Positions 52,515 through 63,423 of a DNA stretch of 64,000 nucleotides are shown piece after piece (position 1 is the stretch's first letter; each line of letters starts with the position of its first letter). The DNA is from CAYUXU01 sp964489695 (GTDB lineage Bacteria; Bacillota_I; Bacilli_A; Erysipelotrichales; Erysipelotrichaceae). The DNA is taken from the NCBI GenBank assembly GCA_964489695.1, contig CAZAZP010000001.1, positions 48,536-112,535 on the forward strand, read 5' to 3'. The position numbers and the translations under genes are program-made. Below the pieces are notes generated by a model. It did no database searches. It saw only the letters and a program-made list of their open reading frames with translations, and was not told where the DNA came from.

Positions 52515-53630
52515 CTAATTAATTACTTCTTTAACCGGTGAATACGGATAATTCAAAGCACCCGCCACATTTTTATGTACTACGCGACCTGCATATATAT
52601 TTAAACCAGCCGCTAAATGTTGATTAGTTAACACCGCTTGTTTAAGGCCTAAATTAGCAATTTGGAGACCTAGTGGTAAAGTGGCATTATTTAACGCGAC
52701 CGTGGAAGTATGCGGTGTAGAACCAGGAATATTACCAACCCCGTAATGAATCACGCCATCAATGGTATAGATTGGATCATCATGATAAGTTAAATGGGTC
52801 GTTTCACAACAACCACCTTGGTCGACTGAAACATCAATGATTACACTGCCTGGTTGCATTTCTTTTAACATCCAACGTTTGATAATTTTGGGTGTAGCTG
52901 CGCCAGGAATTAAAACAGCTCCAATCACTAAATCGGCTAAGCGAAGTTGATCAACCACATTTGTTTCATTTAGATATAAGGTTTGGACTGCGTTAGAAAA
53001 GATTTGGTCAAGTTCGACTAACCGGGGAATATAGTTATCCATGATAGTAACTCGCGCCCCCATACCAATCGCAATTTTAGCAGCGTTATAACCAACCGTT
53101 CCACCACCAATGATTAAAACATGGCCTTTATTTACTCCCGGTACCCCTGATAATAAAATACCCCGACCACCGACTGTTTTTTCTAATAAGTTAGCCCCTT
53201 TTTGGACACATAAACGCCCAGCCACTTCACTCATGGGTTTTAATAAAGGTAATTGGCCTAATTGATCAGTCACAGTTTCATAAGCAACGGCACTAACCTG
53301 TTTTTCAATTAATGCTGCTGCCAATTCGGGATTAGCCGCTAAATGAAAATATGTAAAAATAATTAAATCTGTTCTGAAGTATTGGTATTCTTCAGGATGT
53401 GGTTCTTTCACTTTAATCATTAAATCTACTTGTTGCCAAACTTCCGCTGCGGTGCGACAAATAGTCACCCCAACGGCTTGATACATTTCATCAGGAAAAC
53501 CACTTTCTTGTCCCGCTCCCGCTTCTAAATACACATTATGATTAGCCATACAGTAAGCTTGGGCACTGGCGGGAGTTAAACCTACCCGATATTCATGGAT
53601 TTTAATTTCTTTAACGCAACCGATTTTCAT
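52515..53630 (-). CDS. ald: Alanine dehydrogenase
   Basis: NAD-dependent oxidative deamination of L-alanine to pyruvate, or the reverse. MKIGCVKEIKIHEYRVGLTP, the substrate-binding KVKEP and FTYFHLAANPEL, and the NAD-binding GGGTVGYNAAKIA with MDNY are in place; HTSTVALNNATLPL is near the end. 371 aa, exact for the family. It stands alone between the rimP operon and ispH and is transcribed away from ispH. Confidence 0.97.
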   Translation of the reverse strand: MKIGCVKEIKIHEYRVGLTPASAQAYCMANHNVYLEAGAGQESGFPDEMYQAVGVTICRTAAEVWQQVDLMIKVKEPHPEEYQYFRTDLIIFTYFHLAANPELAAALIEKQVSAVAYETVTDQLGQLPLLKPMSEVAGRLCVQKGANLLEKTVGGRGILLSGVPGVNKGHVLIIGGGTVGYNAAKIAIGMGARVTIMDNYIPRLVELDQIFSNAVQTLYLNETNVVDQLRLADLVIGAVLIPGAATPKIIKRWMLKEMQPGSVIIDVSVDQGGCCETTHLTYHDDPIYTIDGVIHYGVGNIPGSTPHTSTVALNNATLPLGLQIANLGLKQAVLTNQHLAAGLNIYAGRVVHKNVAGALNYPYSPVKEVIN

Positions 53631-53661
53631 CTTAACCTCCGCTAAATTCTAATATTATTCT

Positions 53662-53670
53662 ATTTTACCA
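53662..53670 (-). promoter_or_regulatory. Extended -10 promoter for ald
   Basis: On the minus strand TGG-TAAAAT, with the -10 at 53667-53662; GCGGAGG follows before the ald ATG. Confidence 0.55.
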
Positions 53671-53729
53671 TAACCAAACGCAAACTAACTACAATCTCAA
53701 AGTGATATTTTTATTTGAAATTTTTATCA

Positions 53730-53738
53730 TGTTATAAT
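53730..53738 (+). promoter_or_regulatory. Extended -10 promoter for ispH
   Basis: TGT-TATAAT with the -10 at 53733-53738, 17 nt before the ATG. Confidence 0.65.
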
Positions 53739-53754
53739 AACTATGAGGTGAAAA

Positions 53755-54651
53755 ATGGAAGTTATTAAAATTACCCCACGCGGCTATTGCAAAGGTGTGG
53801 TTAATGCCTTAGCTGTGGTAAAACAAGCGATGATTGATTATCCGGACCAACCAATTCATATTGTCGGGATGATTATCCATAATAAATTTGTGAAAGAAGC
53901 ACTGAAACGTAAAAACGTGATTTCTCATGATACCAGTGAAATGAGTAAAGCTGAGATCATTGCGGGGATTACTACGGGTGTCGTTATTTTTAGTGCTCAT
54001 GGTATTGCTTGGCAAGTGAAAGAGCAAGCTCAAAAACAAGGATTAATCGTCTTAGACGCCACTTGTCAAGACGTTTTACATACCCAAGATTTAATCAAAG
54101 AATATTTAGCTGCTGATTATACGATTTTATATATTGGCAAGCTGCACCACCCAGAAGCGGAAGCAACGTTAGCTTTAAGCCCGAAAATCAAGTTTATTAG
54201 TCAAATAGCTGATATTGAGGCGTTAACACTTGAGACTACTCGCATTATGGTCACCAATCAAACAACGATGAGTAGTTATGATATTGCGGCGTATTTTACA
54301 AAAATAAAAGACCGCTTCCCAACTGCATTATTCTTAAAAGAAATTTGTAGTGCCACCAGAATTCGCCAAGAAGCCGTCATGGATACCCAAAAGTATGATT
54401 TAGTCTATGTGGTTGGTGATAAGCTTTCAAATAATTCTAATAACTTAAATCGAATTGCGGAAGCGAGTGGTTGTCCTGCCCTACTAGTCGAAAGTGCGCG
54501 CGATTTAAACAGCGCTGATTTTAAAGCTGCGCAAGTCATCGGTGTCACTTCCGGTGCCTCAACTCCCGCCTATTTAACTAATCAAGTAATTGCCTACTTA
54601 AAAACCCAAGATCCAATTTATCTTGAAATTGATTATGATAAAATCTTATAA
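53755..54651 (+). CDS. ispH: 4-hydroxy-3-methylbut-2-enyl diphosphate reductase
   Basis: Last MEP-pathway enzyme; reduces HMBPP to IPP and DMAPP. Three cluster cysteines are visible: in PRGYCKGVV at the N-terminus, in LDATCQDV, and in EICSATRIRQEA. FSAHGIAW, HPEAEATL, TNQTTMS and GVTSGASTPAYL match the family. 298 aa. It has its own promoter. Its stop overlaps that of trmK in a TTATAA. Confidence 0.97.
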   Translation: MEVIKITPRGYCKGVVNALAVVKQAMIDYPDQPIHIVGMIIHNKFVKEALKRKNVISHDTSEMSKAEIIAGITTGVVIFSAHGIAWQVKEQAQKQGLIVLDATCQDVLHTQDLIKEYLAADYTILYIGKLHHPEAEATLALSPKIKFISQIADIEALTLETTRIMVTNQTTMSSYDIAAYFTKIKDRFPTALFLKEICSATRIRQEAVMDTQKYDLVYVVGDKLSNNSNNLNRIAEASGCPALLVESARDLNSADFKAAQVIGVTSGASTPAYLTNQVIAYLKTQDPIYLEIDYDKIL

Positions 54652-55302
54652 AAGCGCTTGTTGCTTTTGAATCAACGCAAGTTGCTTTTGATGCTTTATT
54701 AATCCATGTTTAGCGTATAGATCGGTGTAATGCTGCGCTTGCTTGGCTAAATACGCTTGAAAAACCGCGGAGTTAGATTTTCTTAATTTTGGTCCAAAGA
54801 CTAAATCTAGTTCGTTGTAGATTAAAGCGCTTTGTGGTTGGGGTGAAAACGCTAAACTATGATAGTAGTGACGCTCATCAACTAAATCTTCTGCAATAAT
54901 TGGATATTGCAACTCATTGAGCCATTTACGAAACTCATATAAATTTCCTTTTGTTTCGACGATAATTAATTGGCTAGCTTGATATTTAGCTGGTTCTGCT
55001 TTTAAAATAGCTAGCATAGTATTAATACCCATGCCAGCTAAAATAATAACATCTACCAAAAAAGGTAACGCAGTTAACCCATCGCTTTTTAAACAAGTGA
55101 TATAATCAGTCAATTTGGCTTGCGCAATATTCAGTTCGGCTCGTTTTAATGGGCCATTTTTATTATCAATTGCATACACGTGCCGAGCTAATTGTTGTTG
55201 GACTAAAGCAATGGCTAAATAGCCATGATCAGTGCCAATATCAGCGACGATTGAATTAGGACTGACCCATTTAGTTAAGGCCGCAAGCCGAGCTGGTAAC
55301 AT
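54646..55302 (-). CDS. trmK: tRNA (adenine22-N1)-methyltransferase
   Basis: SAM-dependent methyltransferase starting RLAALTKWVSPNSIVADIGT with motif I ADIGTDHGYLAIALVQ, followed by KSDGLTAL, IILAGMGINTML and the C-terminal helical extension of TrmK. 218 aa. The gene abuts rpoD (the start codon region overlaps by one base), as trmK lies near sigA in Bacillus. Confidence 0.94.
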   Translation of the reverse strand: MLPARLAALTKWVSPNSIVADIGTDHGYLAIALVQQQLARHVYAIDNKNGPLKRAELNIAQAKLTDYITCLKSDGLTALPFLVDVIILAGMGINTMLAILKAEPAKYQASQLIIVETKGNLYEFRKWLNELQYPIIAEDLVDERHYYHSLAFSPQPQSALIYNELDLVFGPKLRKSNSAVFQAYLAKQAQHYTDLYAKHGLIKHQKQLALIQKQQALL

Positions 55303-56447
55303 TAGTTTTTATCAACGAAATCTCGTAAACGTTTTGAGCGCGATGGATGCTTTAATTTCCGTAAAGCCTTCGCTTCAATTTGGCGAATTCGTTCCCGAGT
55401 GACGTTAAACTCTTTTCCAACTTCTTCTAAAGTCCGAGTTTTACCATCATATAAACCAAAACGTAACCGTAAGACTTTTTCTTCACGTTCAGTTAAACCT
55501 TCTAAGACTAGGTTGATTTCATCTTTCAATAATTGATTATTTGTATATTCATCGGGTGAAATAGCATCTTTATCTTCAATAAAGTCCCCTAAATGTGAAT
55601 CATCTTCTTCACCAATGGGAGTTTCTAAAGAAACGGGATCTAGCGCAATTTTTTGAATTTCTCGAACTTTACTAGCGGTAATATCACCCATTTTTTCTGC
55701 AATTTCTTCCGCCGTTGGTTCGCGACCTAATTCTTGGACTAATTGGCGTTGGTGACGAGTAAGTTTATTAATTGTTTCTACCATATGGACCGGTACCCGA
55801 ATGGTCCGAGCTTGATCCGCGATAGCTCGAGTAATTGCTTGACGAATCCACCAAGTAGCATAAGTTGAGAATTTAAAGCCTTTGGTGTAGTCAAATTTCT
55901 CTACAGCTTTAATTAAGCCCATATTTCCTTCTTGAATCAAATCTAAAAATAGCATGCCACGACCCACATATTTTTTAGCGATAGAAACAACTAAACGTAA
56001 ATTGGCAGAAATTAAAGCAGCGCGAGCTTGTTCATCGCCAGCTTCGATTCTTTTCGCAATTTCAACTTCTTCTTTTGCGGTAAGTAAATCGACTCGTCCA
56101 ATTTCTTTTAAATACATTTTAACTGGGTCATTGGTTTTCGAGGGTGATAGTTCCGCAAATGAGGCCTCTAATAATGATAAAGCTTTCGCTTCCACTTCAG
56201 CGTCAGTTAATTCTTCTTCATCTTCATCGTCGCCATCATAAAGCTCATTTTCATCATCAATTAAACTTTCATCGATAATCTCAATTTCTTCGTTGTTCAG
56301 CCATTCGAATAACGACTCTAATTGTTCATCATCAAAATCTAAGTGCTTAACGGCTTCTAAAACATCTTTTTGATATAATTCTTCGTGATTTTTATGCTTT
56401 TCAACTAATTCTTTTTTAATTTCTTCAAGTGATTTAATCGTTTTCAT
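55302..56447 (-). CDS. rpoD: Primary sigma factor RpoD (SigA)
   Basis: Housekeeping sigma factor. An acidic N-terminal region (about 1-100, with a run DGDDEDEEE) precedes region 1.2 ([16 protein letters not shown]), region 2 ([16 protein letters not shown], then [29 protein letters not shown]), region 3 (HMVETINKL) and region 4 ([21 protein letters not shown]). 381 aa, standard for Bacilli. The start overlaps the dnaG stop (ATGA). Confidence 0.98.
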   Translation of the reverse strand: MKTIKSLEEIKKELVEKHKNHEELYQKDVLEAVKHLDFDDEQLESLFEWLNNEEIEIIDESLIDDENELYDGDDEDEEELTDAEVEAKALSLLEASFAELSPSKTNDPVKMYLKEIGRVDLLTAKEEVEIAKRIEAGDEQARAALISANLRLVVSIAKKYVGRGMLFLDLIQEGNMGLIKAVEKFDYTKGFKFSTYATWWIRQAITRAIADQARTIRVPVHMVETINKLTRHQRQLVQELGREPTAEEIAEKMGDITASKVREIQKIALDPVSLETPIGEEDDSHLGDFIEDKDAISPDEYTNNQLLKDEINLVLEGLTEREEKVLRLRFGLYDGKTRTLEEVGKEFNVTRERIRQIEAKALRKLKHPSRSKRLRDFVDKN

Positions 56448-58207
56448 ATATCTTCCCCCTTTATAATCTGGTTTTTTTGTTGGTTTAATGCTTGAATTTT
56501 TGCCATCACAGTTTGCGCTGAACTAACATCAGCGACTAGCTGTTTTTTCAAATGTGCAATCTGCTGATCTAGCATTTGAATTTTAATCCGATTAATGGCC
56601 TCAAAGAGCATAGCTTTATTATAAACCTTCGGTAGTGTTTCTAGTTCACTGATGATTAAGAGTAATTCTTTACTAGTGTCATTATCTAAATCACTCAGTA
56701 AATCAGCTAACTCAAGTCTATCATACTTTAAATAGTATTCTCCGATTAATAATACCAGATTTGAAGCCTCAGGATGGATTAAGTGGCCTAAATGAGCTTG
56801 AAAAAGCAGATAAGCTTCTTTAGCTAATAATAATTGATTAATAATTTCAAACTCGGTGCGAAATTCTTTCGCTAAACGGCTTGAAGTTATTTGGGTAACC
56901 TGATTTGCTGGCGTCTTTAGCTTGGTGACGGTCTTTTTAGCCAATAAATCAGCCAACGCTGACTCTTTAAAACCAGTCACACGCGCCAAATCAGCTAAGT
57001 AGTGGGCTTGATCAAAGCTAGAAGATTCTTTTTTAATAGCTTCAATCAGCACTTGAACGTAACTCTTTTTACTTTCATAATTGGCTAAATCATATTTATC
57101 TAAATAATATTCCATTAAAAACTCAATCCAGGTTTTTGTGAGACGTAAAGTTTCATTGAATTTTTCTACCCCGACTTGACTGAGATACTCATCGGCATCT
57201 AACGTTTTAAAACCATTAAAGACACTAACAGTTAGACCTTGAGCCAACAAAAGTTGACCAGTCTTAAAGGCCGCTAATTGGCCCGCTGAATCACCATCAT
57301 AAGCAAGGATGACTTTAGCTCCCAGCCGTTTAAGTAAACGGGCTTGCTCATTAGTAAAGGCGGTCCCAAGTGTCGCAACGCAATTATAGACACCAGCTTC
57401 ATCAAAAGCAATCACATCCAAAACACCTTCCACTAGATAGACGGTTTGCGTTTGACGGATTGTAGTTTTCGCTAACGGATAGTTATACAAAAGTTGACCC
57501 TTTTTAAAAATTGCAGTTTCCGCGGTATTTAAATACTTGGGTTGTTGGCCTTCAATGGTTACCCGGCCACTAAAACCAACCGGTTGATTATGTTCATTAT
57601 AGATGGGAAAAACAATCCGATTACTAAAAATATCATAATCTTGATTGGCAGTTAAGTTTAATAAATTAACCGCAATTAATTCTGATTGACTAAAGCCCTT
57701 TTTTAACAAAAATTTACTTAATTCATGTTGGGGATCAAAGCCAACATTAAACTTTTTTAGTGCACGCTTCGATATATTGCGGTTTAATAAATAAGCTTGG
57801 ATACTTTGGTGGGCTGGTTGATTTAATTGATAAGTCGTAAATTCAATCGCTGCGGTCAAAACTTCAAATAAGCGGAGCGTTTCTGCTGAATAATCTTTTT
57901 CATAAGTATATTGAGAAATATCTAACGGAATACCGACATGATCAGCTACTACTTTAACTGCTTCGGGAAAAGATATTTGTTGGTAAGCTTGTAAAAAAGT
58001 AAATACATTCCCACCAGCCCCACAAACAAAACATTTATAAATTTGCTTATCACTAGAAATCATTAATGAAGGATTGGTGTCATTATGAAAAGGACATAAG
58101 GCTGAATAATTGCGTCCGGCTTTATGTAAAGTTAAGTGTTGACCTATTATTTCAACAATATTAGCCGCTTGACGAATCTTGACAATATCTGCTTCTGCAA
58201 TTCGCAT
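56444..58207 (-). CDS. dnaG: DNA primase
   Basis: Makes RNA primers for replication. The N-terminal CHC2 zinc finger uses C38, H41, C59 and C62 (ALCPFHND and [11 protein letters not shown]). The catalytic core and TOPRIM domain follow ([22 protein letters not shown]), and a C-terminal DnaB-binding helical domain. 587 aa. It lies in the conserved dnaG-rpoD pair; TGAGGTGAG precedes the ATG. Confidence 0.97.
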   Translation of the reverse strand: MRIAEADIVKIRQAANIVEIIGQHLTLHKAGRNYSALCPFHNDTNPSLMISSDKQIYKCFVCGAGGNVFTFLQAYQQISFPEAVKVVADHVGIPLDISQYTYEKDYSAETLRLFEVLTAAIEFTTYQLNQPAHQSIQAYLLNRNISKRALKKFNVGFDPQHELSKFLLKKGFSQSELIAVNLLNLTANQDYDIFSNRIVFPIYNEHNQPVGFSGRVTIEGQQPKYLNTAETAIFKKGQLLYNYPLAKTTIRQTQTVYLVEGVLDVIAFDEAGVYNCVATLGTAFTNEQARLLKRLGAKVILAYDGDSAGQLAAFKTGQLLLAQGLTVSVFNGFKTLDADEYLSQVGVEKFNETLRLTKTWIEFLMEYYLDKYDLANYESKKSYVQVLIEAIKKESSSFDQAHYLADLARVTGFKESALADLLAKKTVTKLKTPANQVTQITSSRLAKEFRTEFEIINQLLLAKEAYLLFQAHLGHLIHPEASNLVLLIGEYYLKYDRLELADLLSDLDNDTSKELLLIISELETLPKVYNKAMLFEAINRIKIQMLDQQIAHLKKQLVADVSSAQTVMAKIQALNQQKNQIIKGEDI

Positions 58208-58216
58208 CCACTCACC

Positions 58217-59587
58217 TCAAAACTTTATTTGTTGACTAATATATTCCTTTAATTCACTAATCGCTAAGCGTTTTTGGTCCATAGAATCCCGCATTCGCAC
58301 CGTAACACACTTATCTTCTAAACTTTCAAAATCTACTGTAATACAAAATGGTGTCCCAATCGCATCTTGGCGACGGTAACGTTTACCAATACTACCGCTT
58401 TCATCAAATTCACACGCAAATTCCTGTTTTAACGTTTCATGAATCTCTTTAGCTAAGGGACTTAATTTTTTTGTTAAGGGTAAAATACTCGCTTTAATTG
58501 GGGCTAAAGCAGGATGTAAGCCTAAAACAATTCTCGTATCATCCGTTAACTGTTCTTCCCGATAACTATCGACTAAAAACATCAAAAACAAGCGTTCGAC
58601 CCCGACTGATGGTTCAATTACGTAAGGAACATACTTCTCATTGGTTTCAGGATCAAGATATTCTAAGCTAGTTTTAGCAAAAGTTTGGTGTTGGGTTAAA
58701 TCATAGTCAGTGCGATCCGCAATCCCCCATACTTCGCCCCAACCAAATGGAAATTCGTATTCAATATCACTGGTACCAACCGAGTAAAATGATAATTCAT
58801 GTGGTTCATGTTCCCTTAAACGCAAATTGGTGGGCTGTACACCCAGTTTAATTAGCCAATTAAAACTATAATCCCGCCAGAATTCATACCATGTTAAATC
58901 TGTACCTGGCCGACAGAAGAATTGTAATTCCATTTGTTCAAATTCGCGCACGCGGAAGATAAAATTACCTGGTGTAATTTCATTACGGAAACTTTTACCG
59001 ATTTGGCCAATCCCAAAGGGAATTTTTTTCCGACTAGTTCGTAAAATATTTTTAAAATTCACGAAAATACCTTGGGCTGTTTCCGGCCGTAAATAGATAG
59101 TATTAACCGCATCTTCAACTACGCCTTGAAAGGTTTTAAACATCAAGTTAAACTGTCTGATTGGGGTAAAATCATGTTTACCACACACCGGGCAACTAAC
59201 TTCATGCTCCTTTAAATAAGCATCCATTTCTGCTAATGATAAAGTTGTTGGATTAACTGTTCCCTTAGAAGTTTGTTCAATTAATTGATCTGCACGAAAT
59301 CGTGATTGGCAATGTTTACAATCAACCATCGGATCATTAAAGGTTTGTAAGTGTCCACTCGCCTTCCAAACTTGCGGGTTCATTAAAATCGCACTGTCTA
59401 AACCGACATTATCTTGGGCTAAAATGAATTTTTGCCACCAAGCTTTTTTAATATTATTCTTTAGCTCAACGCCTAAGGGCCCAAAATCCCAAGTATTAGC
59501 TAAACCACCATAAATCTCTGAACCTTGAAAGACAAAACCCGTATTTTTAGCATGAGCTACAATTTTATCTAATGAAACTTTCTCCAA
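58217..59587 (-). CDS. glyS: Glycyl-tRNA synthetase, single-chain type
   Basis: Class II synthetase of the dimeric (alpha2) form, not the glyQ+glyS tetramer. [17 protein letters not shown] opens the class II core, motif 2 is [19 protein letters not shown], motif 3 is [10 protein letters not shown], and the anticodon domain ends the protein. Cys pairs CKHC and CPVC suggest a zinc site in the insert. 456 aa. The start is TTG behind GGAGAGGA. No T-box leader is present in the 29-nt gap to recO. Confidence 0.96.
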   Translation of the reverse strand: MEKVSLDKIVAHAKNTGFVFQGSEIYGGLANTWDFGPLGVELKNNIKKAWWQKFILAQDNVGLDSAILMNPQVWKASGHLQTFNDPMVDCKHCQSRFRADQLIEQTSKGTVNPTTLSLAEMDAYLKEHEVSCPVCGKHDFTPIRQFNLMFKTFQGVVEDAVNTIYLRPETAQGIFVNFKNILRTSRKKIPFGIGQIGKSFRNEITPGNFIFRVREFEQMELQFFCRPGTDLTWYEFWRDYSFNWLIKLGVQPTNLRLREHEPHELSFYSVGTSDIEYEFPFGWGEVWGIADRTDYDLTQHQTFAKTSLEYLDPETNEKYVPYVIEPSVGVERLFLMFLVDSYREEQLTDDTRIVLGLHPALAPIKASILPLTKKLSPLAKEIHETLKQEFACEFDESGSIGKRYRRQDAIGTPFCITVDFESLEDKCVTVRMRDSMDQKRLAISELKEYISQQIKF

Positions 59588-59615
59588 ATTAATCCTCTCC
59601 TTAACAATCTCTCTT

Positions 59616-59621
59616 ATTATA
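59616..59621 (-). promoter_or_regulatory. Possible -10 for glyS overlapping the recO stop
   Basis: On the minus strand TATAAT, whose bases include part of the recO stop codon. No clear -35. Confidence 0.35.
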
Positions 59622-60345
59622 TACTAAAAACGCTTTGAATAAACTTAAATGCCGTAAACTTCAATCCACTATAAGTCGTTAATAAATCAATTAATAACCG
59701 TAAAACAGTTTGATCATAGGGACTGTAGTCTTTTAAAATAACTAATTGACTAAAGTCAGCTTTATTGACTAACCTAAATTGGCGTAAAATATCGTGGGCG
59801 TATAACGGAGTATTTTGGTAGTGCTTCTGACAAACAAAACCACCTTGCTGAATATCAATACTAACAATTCTCGGTGACTGACAAACAACACAGCCATCGA
59901 CCATAGCACTTAGTCCCAGTTCGCGGATAATTTCTACTAAAAATAAGCTGATCACTAATAATTTATCTTCATATTTGAGTAAAGCCTGTAAATAGTTGTT
60001 TAAAAGTTGACTAATATTAGGCCACGGGACCTCTTGCGCTAATATTTCCGCGACTAGTTCTCCCATACTCATGGCGAGCATCAGCAGATCATAATCTTGG
60101 TATAAATCAGCGATGATTTTAGCATGACTAGCTGTAATCAACAGCGGAATTTTGTTTAAGCGTGCTTCATAACTAAATTGGCTTTGCGCCATTAATTGAC
60201 AACCGTAACTATTTTTACTACCCGCTTTTCGGATGCCACGGGCATACAGCGACATTAATTGATCATCAGCGGTCAAAATTTGGATAATACAATCATTTTC
60301 TCGATAATCAATCCGTTTTAGTACTAAACCAGAGATTACTTCCAT
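59617..60345 (-). CDS. recO: DNA repair protein RecO
   Basis: Recombination mediator that loads RecA with RecR. An N-terminal OB fold ([28 protein letters not shown]) and a helical C-terminal part with a zinc-type cluster ([17 protein letters not shown]). 242 aa. It lies between era and glyS, as in Bacillus. Confidence 0.94.
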   Translation of the reverse strand: MEVISGLVLKRIDYRENDCIIQILTADDQLMSLYARGIRKAGSKNSYGCQLMAQSQFSYEARLNKIPLLITASHAKIIADLYQDYDLLMLAMSMGELVAEILAQEVPWPNISQLLNNYLQALLKYEDKLLVISLFLVEIIRELGLSAMVDGCVVCQSPRIVSIDIQQGGFVCQKHYQNTPLYAHDILRQFRLVNKADFSQLVILKDYSPYDQTVLRLLIDLLTTYSGLKFTAFKFIQSVFSI

Positions 60346-60352
60346 TTTATTT

Positions 60353-61237
60353 TCAGTCCAGTGAGCTCAGTTGGGCGAGTTTTGCTTCTTTATTCCGCCA
60401 GTTTTTTTCAACTCGCACAAATAATTCTAGAAAGATTGTAGTATTTAAGCGATGTTCTAATTCATATCGGGCTTTTTGGCCAATTTGTTTAATTAATTGA
60501 CCATGTTTACCAATAATAATCCCCTTTTGTGATTCTCTTTCCACAATGATTAAAGCATTGATAATTAATGTTTGACGCTTCTTACTGATAGATTCAATAA
60601 TTACCGCAATTGAATGAGGTACTTCTTCTTGCGTTAAATTTATAATCTTTTCCCGAATAATTTCAGCAATAATAAACTTTTCTGGGTAATCATTAACTTG
60701 TTCAGCGGGATAATATTGAATATCATCAGTTAGATAAGGTTTGGTTTCTTCTAGTAATAAGTTAAGATTATCTTTAATTAAGGCCGAAATTGGAATAATA
60801 CTGGTAAAATTATATAATTGATTAAAATGGTCGATTAAAGGTAGTAGTGCTTCTTTCTCCATTAAATCTGTTTTATTTAACAGTAGAAAAACTGGAATAT
60901 TTATGCCTTTTAGTTGTTCAATAATATACTCTTCACCTTTACCAAATGGGACGGAGGCATCGACTAAATAATAGATAATATCCGCTCCTTTTAAAGCTGA
61001 TAAAGCAGCTTTGTTCATTTTTTGACCTAAGACATGTTGCGGTTTATGTAGGCCTGGGGTGTCCAACAAAATCAACTGATAATCCGTTCCAGTGATAATA
61101 CCCCGAATAATATTCCGCGTAGTTTGAGGTTTATCAGCGGTAATCGCTATTTTACTCCCGATTAAGCTATTTAATAAAGTACTTTTGCCTGCATTGGGTC
61201 GACCAATAATGCCAACAAAGCCGGATTTAAAACTCAT
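60353..61237 (-). CDS. era: GTPase Era
   Basis: Essential 30S assembly GTPase. G1 GRPNAGKSTLLNSLIG, G3 DTPGLHKP, G4 NKTD and a C-terminal KH domain with GIIIGKHGQLIKQIG. 294 aa. It overlaps cdd by ATGA and is 7 nt before recO. Confidence 0.97.
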   Translation of the reverse strand: MSFKSGFVGIIGRPNAGKSTLLNSLIGSKIAITADKPQTTRNIIRGIITGTDYQLILLDTPGLHKPQHVLGQKMNKAALSALKGADIIYYLVDASVPFGKGEEYIIEQLKGINIPVFLLLNKTDLMEKEALLPLIDHFNQLYNFTSIIPISALIKDNLNLLLEETKPYLTDDIQYYPAEQVNDYPEKFIIAEIIREKIINLTQEEVPHSIAVIIESISKKRQTLIINALIIVERESQKGIIIGKHGQLIKQIGQKARYELEHRLNTTIFLELFVRVEKNWRNKEAKLAQLSSLD

Positions 61238-61632
61238 TTTAGATCCTCAGCTGAAAAACTAGCTGGTAAGAGTTCGCTGATATTAGTTACGCGGGTTTCA
61301 GTTTGGTTACTTAAAATAATTGGTGTTTCTGGTAATAGCAACTCACCTAAAACTTGTCGGCAAATCCCACAAGGATAACCTAAGCGTTTACCATTACTAA
61401 CAATCGCAATAGCTTCAATATCAGCTTGGCGATAGCCATAAGAATAAGCAGCAAAAATCGCACTTCTTTCACCACAATTTGTTGCACCATAACTAGCATT
61501 TTCAACATTTGCACCTAAAAAATAACGACCATCTCGCAATAACACGCAGGCTCCAACATAATAATTGGAATAAGGCGCATAGGCATTTTCCATGGCTTTA
61601 AAAGCCAGTTTAATTAATTCACTGTATTCCAT
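61234..61632 (-). CDS. cdd: Cytidine deaminase
   Basis: Deaminates cytidine and deoxycytidine in salvage. Zinc-site motifs: NVENASYGATNCGERSAI, with the catalytic Glu and first Cys, and PCGICRQVLGEL with two further cysteines. 132 aa. GGAGAGC precedes the ATG. It lies in the Bacillus dgkA-cdd-era order. Confidence 0.97.
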   Translation of the reverse strand: MEYSELIKLAFKAMENAYAPYSNYYVGACVLLRDGRYFLGANVENASYGATNCGERSAIFAAYSYGYRQADIEAIAIVSNGKRLGYPCGICRQVLGELLLPETPIILSNQTETRVTNISELLPASFSAEDLK

Positions 61633-61642
61633 GTTGCTCTCC

Positions 61643-61978
61643 TTAAAATAAATGATTAACCAGTAAGATTAAACCAATAACTAAAGCACCAAGGGCTCCC
61701 CATAATACTGCACCAGCTGCGATATCCTTAATCACGGCGACACTAGGATTACTATTAGTATCGATGGTATCAGCTAAATGTTCAATGGCACTATTTATTA
61801 ACTCTAAAGCAATTAAAAAGGTTGAAACAATTAAAATAATGACTATTTTTAACCAATCAAAGCGTAAATACCACGCACCTAATAATGTAATCAACGCTAA
61901 AGATAAAAGGATTTTTAAACTAGTTTCAGCCAAAGCTAGTCTTAAACCAGAAATGGCGGGTAGAAACTTCCGCCTCAT
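61643..61978 (-). CDS. dgkA: Diacylglycerol/undecaprenol kinase, DgkA family
   Basis: Small integral-membrane kinase with three hydrophobic helices and the family's active-site block (LIALELINSAIEHLADTI). 111 aa. In Gram-positives this family phosphorylates undecaprenol, recycling the wall lipid carrier, which fits a walled cell. It overlaps ybeY by ATGA. Confidence 0.92.
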   Translation of the reverse strand: MRRKFLPAISGLRLALAETSLKILLSLALITLLGAWYLRFDWLKIVIILIVSTFLIALELINSAIEHLADTIDTNSNPSVAVIKDIAAGAVLWGALGALVIGLILLVNHLF

Positions 61979-62421
61979 CGCGGTAAAATATCCTTTAAAA
62001 TCTCATCTTGTAAATGAAACATCTTTGTTTCATCCGCCAAATTGGTATGATCATAACCTAAAAGATGTAATAAGCCATGTAAAAAAAGAAAACCAACTTC
62101 TCGGGCTTGACTATGACCATAATCTTTAGCTTGTTTATCAACAGCCGCGATGTTAATAAAGATATCACCGAGAATATTAGTTTCATATTCAGTTTGCTCA
62201 GCTTCTTGCAATGCAAAACTAATGACATCAGTCGCTTGATCTAAATTACGATATTGTTGATTTATCTGTTTAATCTCGCTTGGAGTCACGAAAATAACAG
62301 CGCATTCATAACTATCACTTAATGGAATAAATGGCTTAGCTGCTTCAATAATCGCTTCAAACAGCGATAAATAGTTCTCCCAGTCTGGTTGATCAGTCTG
62401 ATTAACTAAAGTTAAATCCAT
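61975..62421 (-). CDS. ybeY: Endoribonuclease YbeY
   Basis: rRNA maturation and quality-control metallo-RNase. The zinc triad is HGLLHLLGYDH. TDVISFAL and LGDIFINIA precede it. 148 aa. GAGGGAGC precedes the ATG. It normally neighbours pgpH and phoH; pgpH is absent here. Confidence 0.96.
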   Translation of the reverse strand: MDLTLVNQTDQPDWENYLSLFEAIIEAAKPFIPLSDSYECAVIFVTPSEIKQINQQYRNLDQATDVISFALQEAEQTEYETNILGDIFINIAAVDKQAKDYGHSQAREVGFLFLHGLLHLLGYDHTNLADETKMFHLQDEILKDILPR

Positions 62422-62458
62422 GCTTAGCTCCCTCTAGATAGATTATAACACTATTTTG

Positions 62459-63409
62459 CTATTCAGCTGCACTCTCATAGGCGTCAATAATTTTTTGGAC
62501 TAGTGGATGCCGGACTACATCTTTACTACTTAATTCGACTAAAGCAATTTCTGGGATATGTTTTAAAAGCAAAGCTGTACTAGCTAAACCAGAAGTAGTT
62601 TTTTGCGGTAAATCAATTTGCGTAATATCGCCATTAATAAATAGTTTAGAATTATAACCAATCCGAGTTAAGGCCATTTTGATTTGAGTTTTAGTAGCAT
62701 TTTGGGCTTCATCTAAAATAATAAAACAATCTGATAAAGTCCGGCCCCGCATATAAGCTAATGGCGCAATTTCAATCGTCTTTTTCTCTAAGAAGCGCTC
62801 AACTTGTTCTACCCCAAACATTTCATTTAAAGCGTCATATAAAGGTTGTAAATATGGGTCAACTTTCTCTTTTAAATCACCCGGTAAAAAACCGAGATTT
62901 TCGCCAGCTTCCACCGCTGGTCGCGTTAAGATAATCCGTTTGATTTCGCCCTTTTTTAATAAACTACTAGCATAAGCAACTGCTAAATAGGTTTTACCGG
63001 TACCAGCTGGGCCAATTGCGAAAGTAATCGCATGACTTTTAAGGGCATCAACTAAGATCTTTTGGCCTAACGTCTTTGGTGTAATCAGTTTCCCTTCAAA
63101 GGTTTTACCTAAGGGATTAGTTTTAAATTCTTTATAACGATGTTGGTCATTGGTTTTCGCTAAATGACTAATATAGACAATATCTTGTTCAGTAATATTT
63201 CTTTTTAACGTAATTTCATCGACCAACGTATCTAACACTGAAATAATTGGTTTGTTTTTTTGATAGTTAGTAATTAAAATTTGGTGATCACTGAGGGATA
63301 ATTCGACCAAGAAAATCTTTTCTAATAACTTGAAAAAGCTATCATTTGGTCCACAGAGTGTTTTAATCTCTTCCATATTTAACATTGAGATATCGTAAAA
63401 TTTATTCAT
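62459..63409 (-). CDS. phoH: PhoH-like ATPase
   Basis: A 316-aa P-loop protein: GPAGTGKTYLAVAYA, TRPAVEAGENLGFLPGDL, AYMRGRTLSDCFIILDEAQNA and GDITQIDLP. The N-terminal extension of about 110 residues is typical of the YqfE/PhoH group near ybeY. A link to RNA metabolism is proposed for the family; the precise role is not known. GGAGG precedes the ATG. Confidence 0.94.
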   Translation of the reverse strand: MNKFYDISMLNMEEIKTLCGPNDSFFKLLEKIFLVELSLSDHQILITNYQKNKPIISVLDTLVDEITLKRNITEQDIVYISHLAKTNDQHRYKEFKTNPLGKTFEGKLITPKTLGQKILVDALKSHAITFAIGPAGTGKTYLAVAYASSLLKKGEIKRIILTRPAVEAGENLGFLPGDLKEKVDPYLQPLYDALNEMFGVEQVERFLEKKTIEIAPLAYMRGRTLSDCFIILDEAQNATKTQIKMALTRIGYNSKLFINGDITQIDLPQKTTSGLASTALLLKHIPEIALVELSSKDVVRHPLVQKIIDAYESAAE

Positions 63410-63423
63410 TTATCCTCCAAATG

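Noticed and set aside
59588..59616. Possible T-box leader before glyS
   Set aside because: The gap to recO is only 29 nt, far too short for a T-box.
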